Assembly: GCA_963820095.1 (NCBI GenBank)
Contig: CAWFZA010000014.1
Coordinates: 106,143 to 170,142 of the forward strand
DNA: 64,000 nucleotides
Reading direction: 5' to 3'
Source of the DNA: Roseiarcus sp963820095
Lineage (GTDB): Bacteria; Pseudomonadota; Alphaproteobacteria; Rhizobiales; Beijerinckiaceae
Shown here: piece after piece, positions 9,448 through 18,082 of the stretch
Layout: each line of letters opens with the position of its first letter
How positions within the stretch are numbered: position 1 is the stretch's first letter
Notes under the pieces: generated by a model
What the model saw: the letters and a program-made list of their open reading frames with translations, nothing else
Told to the model about the DNA's origin: nothing
Database searches by the model: none
Made by a program: the position numbers and the translations under genes

Positions 9448-9837
9448 TCACGCGGCGAGCCGCACCGGCGGCAATCGTCCAGCCAGCTCCATCAGCGCGA
9501 GATGGTACGCCCGAGCGGTGCGGTGCGAGCGATTATAGCGCGCCATCACGATATCGAGCAGTTCGATCATGATCTCGCCATCGACCTCCGCCAGATGATC
9601 GAGCGTGAGATCGCATGGCTCGAGCGCGCCAACCAGCATCTCGCGCAATTCCTCGAAACCCTCCATGTCGCCGGCGATGAGGGTGCGCCAGACGCGTGCG
9701 TGCAGGCGTGTCAGGCCGCGAGCCAGCTCGCGGTCTTCGATCAGCTTGTAGTAAGCGGCGACCAACCGGTCGAAGATGACAGGCTCGGACCATTGCTTGA
9801 GGCCGGAGAAGCCTTCGGATAGGTCTGCCGAGATCAT
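9448..9837 (-). CDS. Hypothetical helical protein
   Basis: Predicted protein of 129 residues, not recognised. It appears mostly alpha-helical and acidic, with segments such as EPVIFDRLVAAYYKLIEDRELARGL and GEIMIELLDIVMARYNRSH, and no signal peptide or membrane segment. It is isolated between two non-coding stretches. The 249 bases upstream to the aldolase gene (9838-10086) show no gene. Codon use and the even charge pattern suggest it is real, but no homologue was recalled and no function is proposed. Confidence 0.55.
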   Translation of the reverse strand: MISADLSEGFSGLKQWSEPVIFDRLVAAYYKLIEDRELARGLTRLHARVWRTLIAGDMEGFEELREMLVGALEPCDLTLDHLAEVDGEIMIELLDIVMARYNRSHRTARAYHLALMELAGRLPPVRLAA

Positions 9838-10086
9838 GGGCGAGAACTCCCGCGACTGATTTCGCGCCGCGAATCAGCAGGTTAGTCCACGCGACGCTGC
9901 AGAGGACAATGGTCGGCGATGGTTAATGCGGAGTAAATCGCCGCCGACGGTTTTTCCACAAGCTTTTTGGCACGAGTCCGCATTCCGACTTGACGCGCGG
10001 AATTTGCAGAGGCGGCAGGCCCGGGGATCGGCGCCCGACCCGCAATCCACAGTCGGGCAGCCGGCGTCGGGATGCGCCTTGGCCTG

Positions 10087-10800
10087 CTATCTGCGCGGCT
10101 TGCGTTTCGTCGCCGCCTTTGTTCTCTTCGCGGCCTTAGTCTGCGGCGTATCCTGAAGGCCGTAGGTCGCGAAACCTTTCGCCGTTTCGGCGATTTGCTC
10201 GTCGGACAGGATGACCGGATTGCCGATTGCAAGCGACAAGTAATACTGCCGCGCAATCGTCTCGAGTTCGACGGCGAGCCACATGGCCTTCTCGAGATTG
10301 GAGCCGAGCGCGATCATGCCGTGATTGGCCAGAAGGCAACCGTTTCGCCCCTCGAGCGCCGTAAGCGCAAAATCGGACAGCTCTTTCGTTCCATAGCGCG
10401 CGTAGTCAGCACACCGAACCGTCGTTCCGCCGAACGCGGCGATCATGTAGTGACACGCCGGTATCTCCTTGTGAGCTATCGCGAGCACGGTGGCGTAGGT
10501 CGAGTGGGTGTGCACGATGGCCCCGACATCCGGCCGCGATTTCGTGATGTCAAAGTGAAACCGCCATTCCGTCGAGGGCTTCAGAGGCCCTCTCCAGGCG
10601 CCATATTCTCCGTCAAGCGGCATTGCGGCGATCGATTCAGGCGTCATCGCGTCATAGGGCGTCGCGGAAGGGGTGATGAGCAGCACGTCCTTGTAGCGAG
10701 CGGAGATATTGCCGGACGTGCCCTGATTGAGACCGGCCGCGTTCATCCAACGAGCCTTGGCCACGATATTCGCGCGCAACGCCCTTTCGTCCCTGGTCAT
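10087..10800 (-). CDS. Class II aldolase/adducin-family protein (fuculose-phosphate aldolase-like)
   Basis: Zinc-dependent aldolase-fold protein of 237 residues. Zinc ligands are visible as HTHS (His97 and His99) and ANHG (His160), and Glu78 in the PSTEWRFH motif matches the catalytic acid of fuculose-1-phosphate and ribulose-5-phosphate enzymes. The opening GLNQGTSGNISAR is the phosphate-binding loop. The last 20 residues are a basic tail (KRTKAATKRKPRR), longer than usual. The substrate is probably a sugar or polyol phosphate. It lies next to the remnant of an FGGY kinase at 11117, so it may be what is left of a sugar or polyol pathway. Confidence 0.85.
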   Translation of the reverse strand: MTRDERALRANIVAKARWMNAAGLNQGTSGNISARYKDVLLITPSATPYDAMTPESIAAMPLDGEYGAWRGPLKPSTEWRFHFDITKSRPDVGAIVHTHSTYATVLAIAHKEIPACHYMIAAFGGTTVRCADYARYGTKELSDFALTALEGRNGCLLANHGMIALGSNLEKAMWLAVELETIARQYYLSLAIGNPVILSDEQIAETAKGFATYGLQDTPQTKAAKRTKAATKRKPRR

Positions 10801-11116
10801 TGATCTGTCCTCTTACGCCCCATCGAGACCCGCCGCGATGCCTAGCCGGTCGACCGGCGCGTTCTTATCAGGCTCTCGCCTGGGAAGGGCAAAATTCATG
10901 CTATGAGAGGCGTGCGGGCAAGCGGATTGCTGCACAGCCTGATAACTGACGCGGACACCGCGACAAAGCTCGTGGGTCAGCCACCATCGCAAACGTGATC
11001 AAGCGAAGCAAACGAGGGAAGAAGCGATGCGCGACAAGGCGAAAGAGTTCGTTGCCGCCCTTTAAGGCCGGCCGCATGACTCTGTCTCTTGCTCCAGCAC
11101 TCGCGAAGTCCGGCTG
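10801..11116. other. Intergenic region with possible decayed operon end
   Basis: No complete gene is visible. On the plus strand the frame ending at 11120 reads ...MTLSLAPALAKSG then a stop that overlaps the ATG of the kinase remnant (TGATG). This looks like the tail of a lost upstream gene. The left part should contain the promoter of the minus-strand aldolase gene, but no clear -35/-10 pair could be assigned. Confidence 0.35.
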
Positions 11117-11312
11117 ATGACCCGCGACATCCTGCTGGGCATTGACGCAGGCGCCTCGGTCATCAAGGCGGTCGCGTTTTCGCTTGGCCGGAGAACAGAT
11201 TGCAGTCGCGGCCAGGCCCAATGTCTATCAGATCCCTAGGCGGCGGTCAGGTCGAGCAGGACATGCATCAGACCTTGGGCCGATTGCCTCGCGGCCGCAG
11301 GCAGTCAGATGT
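11117..11312 (+). pseudogene. Remnant of FGGY-family carbohydrate kinase (N-terminus only)
   Basis: The first codons read MTRDILLGIDAGASVIKAVAF, the phosphate-1 motif that opens FGGY kinases such as xylulose, glycerol and erythritol kinases. The frame then breaks near 11180 (one extra G). Further pieces, AVAARPNVYQIP, GGQVEQDMHQT and WADCLAAAGSQ, follow in successive frames, with shifts near 11237 and 11274. Only about 65 of roughly 500 residues remain before unrelated sequence. This gene is truncated whatever the cause of the frameshifts, so it is dead. Its relation to the class II aldolase suggests a deleted sugar or polyol operon. Confidence 0.7.
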
Positions 11313-11426
11313 CCTCCTCGCCTATCAATGACAGCGAGTTTCAAAATTGCAAGACTTGGGAGCTTACCGCCAAATCAACCTCTTGCCAAATCCATTGTGC
11401 AGCGCATCATAGGCGACGGAGGGCGA

Positions 11427-12836
11427 ATGAGTTTTTTCGAGATGACCGACCAGACCGGCGCGGTGAGGCCTTGCTATGCCGACGTCCAACGCTGGGTCGA
11501 CGCGGTCGGTCTCGACGGGCTCAACGCAAGGCTCAAGGAAGCCGAAACGATCTTTCGTCGCATCGGGATCACCTTCGCCGTCTACGGCGAGGGCAGCGAT
11601 CCCGAACGGCTGATTCCATTTGATCTGCTGCCGCGGATCTTCGCCGCAGAGGAATGGCGTATTCTGGATCGCGGCATCCGCCAGCGCGCTCGGACGCTCA
11701 ACGCTTTTCTCCACGATGTCTATCATCGCGGCGAAATCATCCGCGCTGGCGTCGTGCCGGACCATCTGGTCTATCGCAATCGCGCCTTCCTGCCCGAAAT
11801 GCTCGGCTTCGATCCACCAGGACGCGTCTACAGCCACATCGTCGGGATCGACATCGTCCGAACCGCCGAGGGCGGTTTCCAAGTGCTGGAGGACAATTGC
11901 CGCACGCCCTCGGGCGTCAGCTACATGCTCGAGAATCGCGAGATCATGCAGCGCCTGTTCCCCGAGCTATTCGGCACGATGCATGTCGCGCCGATCGATT
12001 CCTATCCCAATGATCTGCTCGCGACATTGATGGAAGTCGCTCCGTCCGGCGCAAGCAGCAATCCCACTGTGGTGATGCTGACGCCGGGCGCGTTCAACTC
12101 GGCCTACTACGAGCACAGTTTCCTGGCCGATTTGATGGGCGTCGAATTGGTCGAGCCGATGGATCTCTATGTTAGTGACGATAAGGTGTGGATGAAGACT
12201 ACGCACGGGCCGAAGCGCGTCGACGTGATCTATCGCCGAATCGACGACGATTTCATCGATCCGCTGACCTTTCGGCCGGATTCGATGCTCGGCGTGGCGG
12301 GACTATTCGGCGCCTACCGCGCAGGCGGCGTGGCCTTGTGTTCTGCTCCCGGCGCGGGGATCGCCGACGACAAGGCGATCTATATGTTTGTGCCGGAGAT
12401 GATCCGCTTTTACCTGTCCGAAACGCCAATCCTGCAGAATGTGCCGACCTGGCGCTGCGAACTGCCCGACGAGCGCGCCTATGTGCTCGAACATCTGGGG
12501 GAACTGGTCGCCAAGGAAGTGCACGGCTCGGGCGGCTATGGCATGCTGATCGGCCCAAAGGCGACGCGCGCCGAGATCGAGGCCTACGCCAAGCGGATCA
12601 AGGCCAACCCGGCCAATTTCATCGCCCAGCCGACGCTTGATCTTTCGACGGCTCCCGTGCTCGGTCGCCACGAGATCGTGGGCCGCCATGTCGATTTCCG
12701 CCCCTATTGTCTGGTCGGCAGGCAGATGCGGCTGGCGCCGGGCGGGCTGACCCGCGTCGCGCTGACCGAGGGCTCGCTGGTTGTCAATTCGTCGCAGGGC
12801 GGCGGAGTGAAAGACACCTGGGTGCTGGACGAATGA
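11427..12836 (+). CDS. Circularly permuted ATP-grasp protein (Anbu operon)
   Basis: Protein of 469 residues of the circularly permuted type 2 ATP-grasp family (formerly DUF404/DUF407), presumed to form amide bonds. Diagnostic segments are FFEMTDQTGAVRPCY at the start, LEDNCRTPSGVSYMLENR, LTPGAFNSAYYEHSFLA and the glycine-rich HGSGGYGMLIGP near the end. The frame is open from 11142, but ATG 11427 has a good ribosome binding site (GGAGGG) and gives the family's usual length. It is the first gene of a four-gene unit with the alpha-E, transglutaminase and Anbu genes, separated by 1 base or overlapping. Such units are known in many proteobacteria; the peptide substrate is not known. Confidence 0.9.
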   Translation: MSFFEMTDQTGAVRPCYADVQRWVDAVGLDGLNARLKEAETIFRRIGITFAVYGEGSDPERLIPFDLLPRIFAAEEWRILDRGIRQRARTLNAFLHDVYHRGEIIRAGVVPDHLVYRNRAFLPEMLGFDPPGRVYSHIVGIDIVRTAEGGFQVLEDNCRTPSGVSYMLENREIMQRLFPELFGTMHVAPIDSYPNDLLATLMEVAPSGASSNPTVVMLTPGAFNSAYYEHSFLADLMGVELVEPMDLYVSDDKVWMKTTHGPKRVDVIYRRIDDDFIDPLTFRPDSMLGVAGLFGAYRAGGVALCSAPGAGIADDKAIYMFVPEMIRFYLSETPILQNVPTWRCELPDERAYVLEHLGELVAKEVHGSGGYGMLIGPKATRAEIEAYAKRIKANPANFIAQPTLDLSTAPVLGRHEIVGRHVDFRPYCLVGRQMRLAPGGLTRVALTEGSLVVNSSQGGGVKDTWVLDE

Positions 12837-12837
12837 G

Positions 12838-13773
12838 ATGCTGAGCCGCGCTGCCGGAAACATCTTCTGGATGGCGCGCTACATCGAGCGCGCGGAAAGC
12901 ACCGCGCGCCTGATCCAGATGGGCCAGCGCATGGCGATCCTGCCGGGCCCGATCCACCGCGAGGAATGGCGATCGGTGCTGCGTGTCACCGGCTGTGACG
13001 CATTGGTCGAGCAGGATCGAGCCGTCGCCGAGGCCGATATCGTCCGCCTGCTGTTGCTCGACGAGGCCAATCCTTCGTCCATCCGCTCGTGCATGCTGAG
13101 CGCGCGCGCCAACGGCCGCGCGGTGCGCACAGCGCTGACGCAGGACATGTGGGAAGCGCTTAACGACGACTGGCGCAAGCTCGAGCATTATGACGTAGCC
13201 CAGGCGCGCCGTGACCTGCCGATTCTGCTCGATTGGGTGAAGACTCGCGCCTCCACCTTCCGCGGCGCAGCCGAGACCGGGCAGATTCGCAATGAGGGGC
13301 ATGATTTCTTGCGCATCGGTGGCGCGCTCGAACGCGCCGAGATGACGCTTCGGCTGCTGGACGTGAAATATTATGTGCTACTACCCGAGACCGCGGTCAT
13401 CGGCGGCGCGCGCGACCATTATCAATGGACTTCGGTGCTCCATGCGCTGTCGGCCGCGCGAGCTTATCATCACGTCTATGGCGGCGGCGACTATAAGCCG
13501 TGGCGGGTCGCCGACCTGCTGATCCTCAATCCGCAATTCCCGCGCTCGGTCTCCTTCTGTTTCGGCCAGATCGGTTGGCATCTTGGGCGGGTGGCCGAAG
13601 CGCATGGCAGCCGCAGCGCCGCGCAAGACACCGCCGCCGCCTTGCTCGCCGATCTGCGCGATCGCGAGCGCGGCGAGATTTTCGAGGAGGGGCTGCATGA
13701 ATTCGTGCTAAACGCGCTGGCCGTCACCAATCGCCTCTCGCGCGAAATCGCGCTGGCCTATCACTTCGCCTGA
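12838..13773 (+). CDS. Alpha-E domain protein
   Basis: Protein of 311 residues beginning MLSRAAGNIFWMARYIERAESTAR, the signature opening of alpha-E helical proteins, which occur almost only beside circularly permuted ATP-grasp and transglutaminase genes. The family is all helical with conserved Glu and Arg pairs (RYIERAE, GGALERAEMTLR, VTNRLSREIALAYH). It probably works as a partner of the ATP-grasp enzyme, though no reaction has been assigned. It starts one base after the ATP-grasp stop, and its TGA overlaps the ATG of the transglutaminase (TGATG). Confidence 0.9.
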   Translation: MLSRAAGNIFWMARYIERAESTARLIQMGQRMAILPGPIHREEWRSVLRVTGCDALVEQDRAVAEADIVRLLLLDEANPSSIRSCMLSARANGRAVRTALTQDMWEALNDDWRKLEHYDVAQARRDLPILLDWVKTRASTFRGAAETGQIRNEGHDFLRIGGALERAEMTLRLLDVKYYVLLPETAVIGGARDHYQWTSVLHALSAARAYHHVYGGGDYKPWRVADLLILNPQFPRSVSFCFGQIGWHLGRVAEAHGSRSAAQDTAAALLADLRDRERGEIFEEGLHEFVLNALAVTNRLSREIALAYHFA

Positions 13774-14618
13774 TGCTGCTCGTCGTCCGCCATCTTACGC
13801 ATATGCACTACCCGCAGGGCGCGGCCGGCCTTGCGCTCCGGCTCAAGCTGTTCCCGCAGAGTTTCGAGGGGCAGCGCGTGATCGATTGGCATGTCGAGGT
13901 CGATGGCAAGGCGGTCGGCCAGCCGATTGTCGGTGGGTATGGCGAGCGTTACGCGCAATGGCTGACCCAGAACTATCACGACGCGCTGGAGATCGTTGCG
14001 CACGGCCGCGTCGAAACCGAGGACAAGGCCGGCATCGTCAAGGGCTTGCGTCGCGCCTGTCCGCCAGCGGTGTTCCTGCGCGACACGCCGCTGACGCAGC
14101 CGGACGACGCGATCGCTGCGCTGGGTGAAGGACTCGCGCCTGGCGCCGATGCTCTGCCAGGTCTCCACGCGCTGAGCCAGCGTGTGCGCGAAGCGATGGC
14201 CTATCGCCCTGCGGTCACAGACAGCACGACGTCGGCCGCAACAGCGCTCGCCCGTGGCGGCGGCGTCTGTCAGGACCATGCCCATGTCTTCATCGCCGCG
14301 GCCCGGGCGAGGGGCGTGCCGGTGCGTTACGTTGCAGGCTATCTCCTGGCTAGCGACGAGGAGCACCAGCAGTTCGAAACCCACGCCTGGGCCGAAGCCT
14401 ATGTCGACCAGTTCGGCTGGGTCGGTTTCGACGTGACCAACGGGCTCAGTCCGACCGACCATTATGTCCGCCTCTGCACTGGCCTTGACGCCGACGACGC
14501 TGCACCGGTGCGCGGGATCGTGACCGGCGGCGGGTCCGGCATCGTCTCGGCGGACGTGCGGATTGCGCTCGGCGAGGGTGATATCGCGGCGATCCAACAG
14601 CAACAGCAGCAGCAATGA
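13773..14618 (+). CDS. Transglutaminase-like cysteine protease with polyglutamine tail
   Basis: Transglutaminase-fold protein of 281 residues with a bacterial N-terminal domain (MLLVVRHLTHMHYPQ). The catalytic triad is visible: Cys166 in GGGVCQDHAHVF, His204 in FETHAWAEAY and Asp220 in GWVGFDVTNG. In this operon context it is expected to be a protease or amide-forming partner of the ATP-grasp/alpha-E pair. It ends in seven glutamines encoded by alternating CAA and CAG, an uncommon low-complexity tail that could vary in length by slippage. The stop is 19 bases before the Anbu start. Confidence 0.9.
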   Translation: MLLVVRHLTHMHYPQGAAGLALRLKLFPQSFEGQRVIDWHVEVDGKAVGQPIVGGYGERYAQWLTQNYHDALEIVAHGRVETEDKAGIVKGLRRACPPAVFLRDTPLTQPDDAIAALGEGLAPGADALPGLHALSQRVREAMAYRPAVTDSTTSAATALARGGGVCQDHAHVFIAAARARGVPVRYVAGYLLASDEEHQQFETHAWAEAYVDQFGWVGFDVTNGLSPTDHYVRLCTGLDADDAAPVRGIVTGGGSGIVSADVRIALGEGDIAAIQQQQQQQ

Positions 14619-14637
14619 CGCGGGGGCGGCGACACAA

Positions 14638-15375
14638 ATGACGTATTGCGTCGCAGTGCGCGTCGCCGACGGGCTCGTGCTGCTCTCCGACACCCGGACC
14701 AATGCTGGTGTCGACAACATCTCGCGCTTCTCCAAGATGTTCACCTGGGAAAGCTGTGAGGAGCGCGCGATTGGCATGATGTGCTCGGGTAATCTATCGA
14801 TCACCCAGGGCGTGATTACCCGTCTCAAGCAGGCGATCGAGAAGTCGTCCGAAACCCGGGAAGTGCAGACGATCCTCAACGCCCCGTCCATGTACCGTGT
14901 CGCCGAGTTGGTCGGCGAGGCAATGCAGGGGCTACAGGACCGGTATCGCGACTCGATTCAGGCCGAGCGCTCTGGCGCCGATGCAACAATTCTCGTCGCC
15001 GGGCAGCGCAAGGGCGGTCGGCACCGCCTCTTCATGGTGTATTCAGCGGGCAATTTCGTCGAAGCGACTGAGGACACACCCTATTTCCAAATCGGCGAGC
15101 ACAAATATGGCAAGCCGATCCTCGATCGCGTGCTGTCGATGAGGACGCCGCTCGATCAGGTGATGAAGGCGGTCTGTGTGTCGATGGATTCGACGTTGCG
15201 CTCCAATCTGTCAGTCGGCATGCCGCTCGATCTCGCGGTGATGCGCCGCGACAGCCAGAAGTTTGAGGTACGCCAACGCATCGAGGCCGACAATCCCCGC
15301 TTCGTCGCCATCTCACAGCATTGGGGCGAAGCGCTGCGCAACGCCTTTTCTAGCCTGCCGGACATCGCCTCCTGA
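14638..15375 (+). CDS. Anbu proteasome-homologue peptidase
   Basis: Ntn-hydrolase of 245 residues related to the 20S proteasome beta subunit. It begins MTYCVAVRVADGLVLLSDTRTNAG; removal of Met exposes Thr2 as nucleophile, with Asp and Lys partners expected in SDTR and RFSKMF. The full length and the partner genes identify it as Anbu (ancestral beta subunit) rather than HslV, which lies beside hslU. The frame extends upstream to 14563, but ATG 14638 is the only start that puts Thr at position 2. It ends the ATP-grasp/alpha-E/transglutaminase operon. Physiological targets are unknown. Confidence 0.92.
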   Translation: MTYCVAVRVADGLVLLSDTRTNAGVDNISRFSKMFTWESCEERAIGMMCSGNLSITQGVITRLKQAIEKSSETREVQTILNAPSMYRVAELVGEAMQGLQDRYRDSIQAERSGADATILVAGQRKGGRHRLFMVYSAGNFVEATEDTPYFQIGEHKYGKPILDRVLSMRTPLDQVMKAVCVSMDSTLRSNLSVGMPLDLAVMRRDSQKFEVRQRIEADNPRFVAISQHWGEALRNAFSSLPDIAS

Positions 15376-15510
15376 AGCTCGCAGCCGCTATCCGTCGCGA
15401 ATTGCGATGAACCCTTTCCAAGTGACGACTTCTTGCACCACCAGGGCGCAGCATACCGTTTGGAACAATATCCGGCGCCAAAGGGCTGGGAGCGGAAAGG
15501 GAGGACGAAA

Positions 15511-15645
15511 ATGGCGTTCCGAGGGTTACTGAAGACGGCGACAGCTCTCGCCTATCTGAGCGCGCTAGCGGCCGGCGTCGGCCTCGCTCCGGCGCGCGCC
15601 GAAAGCGCGCGCAGACTAACAGGGGAGAGCGACCCATGGTCATGA
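15511..15645 (+). CDS. Short peptide with signal-sequence-like N-terminus
   Basis: Possible 44-residue product starting MAFRGLLKTATALAYLSALAAG, with a cleavage-like site at APARAES. It has a fair ribosome binding site (GGAAAGGGAGGA). It overlaps the first 10 bases of the serine hydrolase gene. It may be a genuine small exported peptide, or the detached signal sequence of the following hydrolase, separated by a frame change and a new start. The short mature part makes the second option attractive; neither can be decided here. Confidence 0.35.
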   Translation: MAFRGLLKTATALAYLSALAAGVGLAPARAESARRLTGESDPWS

Positions 15646-16826
15646 GCGAGCGCATCGATCGCGTTCTTGACGATCTCGTCAAATCCGGCGCCGCGCCCGG
15701 CGTGGCGGCGATCGTCATTAACGACCGCGGTCCGCTCTACCAGGGCGCCGCCGGAACAAAGGGCGTGGGCCGTAGCGAGCCGATGACGCTCGACACGGTG
15801 TTCTGGTACGCCTCGATGACGAAGGCGCTCGTCGCTGCTGGCGCGATGCAGCTCGTCGAACAGGGACGCCTCAAGCTTGATGAACCGGCAAGCAACATCC
15901 TGCCGCAGTTGGCGTCAGTCCAGGTGCTCGAGGGTTTCGAAGCCGACGGCTCGCCCAAACTGAGGCCGGCCAAGCGGCCGATCACGCCGCGTCAATTGTT
16001 AACCCACACGGCTGGCTTTGGTTACAACTGGGCGAACGGCGTCATCCTCCGTTATCTGCAAACATACGACCTTCCCGATCTCATTCACTGCAAGCGGCGT
16101 TCGCTTGATCAGCCGCTGCTCGCCGACCCCGGCGATCGATGGGAATACGGCATCAGCATTGATTGGATCGGTCAGTTGATCGAGGCGGTCAGCGGCCAGT
16201 CGCTGCGCGACTACCTGCGCAAGAACCTGTTCGACCCATTGGGCATGGACGATACCGATTTCATCCAGACAGCGGCGCAGAAGGCGCGTCGCGCAACCGT
16301 CCACCAGAAGGAGCCGGACGGAACGATTGCTCCGATCGCCGATCATGAGGTCGCGCAGGATCCTGAATTCTTCATGGGCGGCGGGGGTCTTTGCGGCGTC
16401 CCCGGCGACTACGCCGCATTCATGCAGATGATGCTGGCGGACGGCCAATCGAAGAGCGGAAAGGCTGTGCTCAAGCCGAAGACGGTCGCCCTCATGGGAG
16501 AGAACCATATTGCGCCGCTCGAAGCCGGGGTGATCAAGATCGCGATGCCCAACCTGTCGCATGATGTGGATTTCTTCCCCGGGCAGCGCCAGGGGTGGGG
16601 TTTGAGCTTCCTCATCAATCTCGAGCGCTCGGCCGAAGGGCGGAGCCCCGGCAGTCTGAGCTGGGGCGGGCTGGCGAACACCTATTTCTGGATCGACCCC
16701 ACAGTGAAGATCGGCGGCCTCATGATGACCCAGGTGATCCCGTTCGCAGATCCCGCAATCTTGAAGGCTTACCGCGCGTTCGAACGGACGGTTTACGAGG
16801 AGCTCGCGGGAGCGAAGGCGGCTTAG
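15636..16826 (+). CDS. Beta-lactamase-like serine hydrolase (class C/EstB type)
   Basis: Serine hydrolase of 396 residues with the penicillin-binding-protein fold. The SxxK motif is SMTK (Ser60, Lys63), the tyrosine motif is WEYGIS (Tyr171) in the YxN position, and a late LSWGGLAN stands in for the KTG motif. WGG in place of KTG points to esterases and related hydrolases rather than true beta-lactamases. RBS GGGGAGAG precedes ATG 15636, and ATG 15642 is an alternative. No signal peptide is present in this frame, although the preceding short ORF encodes one. Substrate unknown. Confidence 0.85.
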   Translation: MVMSERIDRVLDDLVKSGAAPGVAAIVINDRGPLYQGAAGTKGVGRSEPMTLDTVFWYASMTKALVAAGAMQLVEQGRLKLDEPASNILPQLASVQVLEGFEADGSPKLRPAKRPITPRQLLTHTAGFGYNWANGVILRYLQTYDLPDLIHCKRRSLDQPLLADPGDRWEYGISIDWIGQLIEAVSGQSLRDYLRKNLFDPLGMDDTDFIQTAAQKARRATVHQKEPDGTIAPIADHEVAQDPEFFMGGGGLCGVPGDYAAFMQMMLADGQSKSGKAVLKPKTVALMGENHIAPLEAGVIKIAMPNLSHDVDFFPGQRQGWGLSFLINLERSAEGRSPGSLSWGGLANTYFWIDPTVKIGGLMMTQVIPFADPAILKAYRAFERTVYEELAGAKAA

Positions 16827-16992
16827 CAAAGCCAAGGACGGGTCGTCGCGATCTGCGATGAACCTGTTCTGAATTGCGACTTAGCGGCAGCGCTTGAGGC
16901 CATATAACCTTGATTTCACCCGCCTGACGAAGCCGTCTGCGGATTTCTGACTGCGCGGCGAATTCAATCCGGACCAAGAGTGGATGACTTAA

Positions 16993-18069
16993 ATGAAGAT
17001 CGCAGTGCTTCCCGGCGACGGAATCGGCAAGGAGGTCACCGCGCAGGCCGTTAGAGTTCTGGAAGCGACTCTGGGCAATTCCGTGTCGTACGAATTGAAG
17101 GAAGCGCCGATCGGCGGAGCCGGCCAGGAGACCGTCGGAGACGCGTTGCCGCCAGACACCCTGAAACTGGCCCAGGCTTCAGACGCCATTCTTCTCGGAG
17201 GCGCAGGCGTCGTCGAAGACGAGACGAGGCCTCCGCGCGAGGGGGCGGGAAACGGGCTCTTGCGCTTGCGCAAGGCGCTCACGCTATTTGCGAACTATCG
17301 ACCGATCTTCGTCTTTCCGGAGCTTGAGGAGGCTTCGTCGCTCAAGCGTTCGGTCGTGAGCGGCGTCGACATTCTCATGCTGCGCGAGCTCAACGGCGAC
17401 CTCTATTTTGGTGAGCCGCGCGGGATCGAGACAAACGCCGCGGGAGAGCGCATGGGCGTCAACACCATGCGCTACTCCGAGTCGGAGATCGAACGCATCA
17501 TGCATGTCGCGTTCCGGGAAGCGCGCAAAAGACGCCACAAGGTTTGCTCGGTGGACAAATCGAATGTGCTCGAAACGATGGCGTTGTGGCGAGAGGTCGC
17601 GACGCGCGTCGGAAAGTCCTATCCTGACGTCGAGCTTACGCACCTCTATGTCGACGCGGCTGTCATGCACCTCGTGCGCGATCCTCGTCAGTTCGATGTG
17701 ATGGTCATGGGCAATGTGTTCGGCGACATTCTCTCCGACGCCGCGGCGATGCTTACAGGTTCGATCGGGATGCTGCCCTCGGCCTCCCTTGGCGACAACA
17801 AGAAGGGGCTTTATGAGCCGGTCCATGGAACGGCGCCTGACATCGCAGGCAAGAATATCGCCAATCCGCTCGCCGCGATTCTGTCCGCCGCGATGATGCT
17901 TCGTCATTCTTTCGACATGGAGGAGCACGCGAAGAGAATCGAAAACGCCGTCCGCAAGGTGCTCGCGCAGGGCTATAGAACCGCCGACATCATGCAAGAG
18001 GGCGGCAAGAAAATTGGCACCGACGCGATGGGTGAAGCGGTGGTGAGCGCGGTGCGGGCCAGCGCTTGA
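16993..18069 (+). CDS. leuB: 3-isopropylmalate dehydrogenase (LeuB family)
   Basis: NAD-dependent beta-decarboxylating dehydrogenase of 358 residues. It starts MKIAVLPGDGIGKEVTAQ; substrate and metal residues appear in LRLRKALTLFANYRP (Arg cluster), in VDKSNVLETM (catalytic Lys) and in VMGNVFGDILSDAAAML (metal Asp). The NAD site is PVHGTAPDIAGKNIANP. It shares a locus with leuC and leuD but is separated from them by a divergent LysR gene, and no leuA is present. The sequence looks closer to the beta/gammaproteobacterial MKIAVLPGDGIG type than the usual alphaproteobacterial form, so this could be a second set or serve a related beta-malate. Enzyme family certain; exact substrate less so. Confidence 0.85.
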   Translation: MKIAVLPGDGIGKEVTAQAVRVLEATLGNSVSYELKEAPIGGAGQETVGDALPPDTLKLAQASDAILLGGAGVVEDETRPPREGAGNGLLRLRKALTLFANYRPIFVFPELEEASSLKRSVVSGVDILMLRELNGDLYFGEPRGIETNAAGERMGVNTMRYSESEIERIMHVAFREARKRRHKVCSVDKSNVLETMALWREVATRVGKSYPDVELTHLYVDAAVMHLVRDPRQFDVMVMGNVFGDILSDAAAMLTGSIGMLPSASLGDNKKGLYEPVHGTAPDIAGKNIANPLAAILSAAMMLRHSFDMEEHAKRIENAVRKVLAQGYRTADIMQEGGKKIGTDAMGEAVVSAVRASA

Positions 18070-18082
18070 TTCCGGACGGCGC

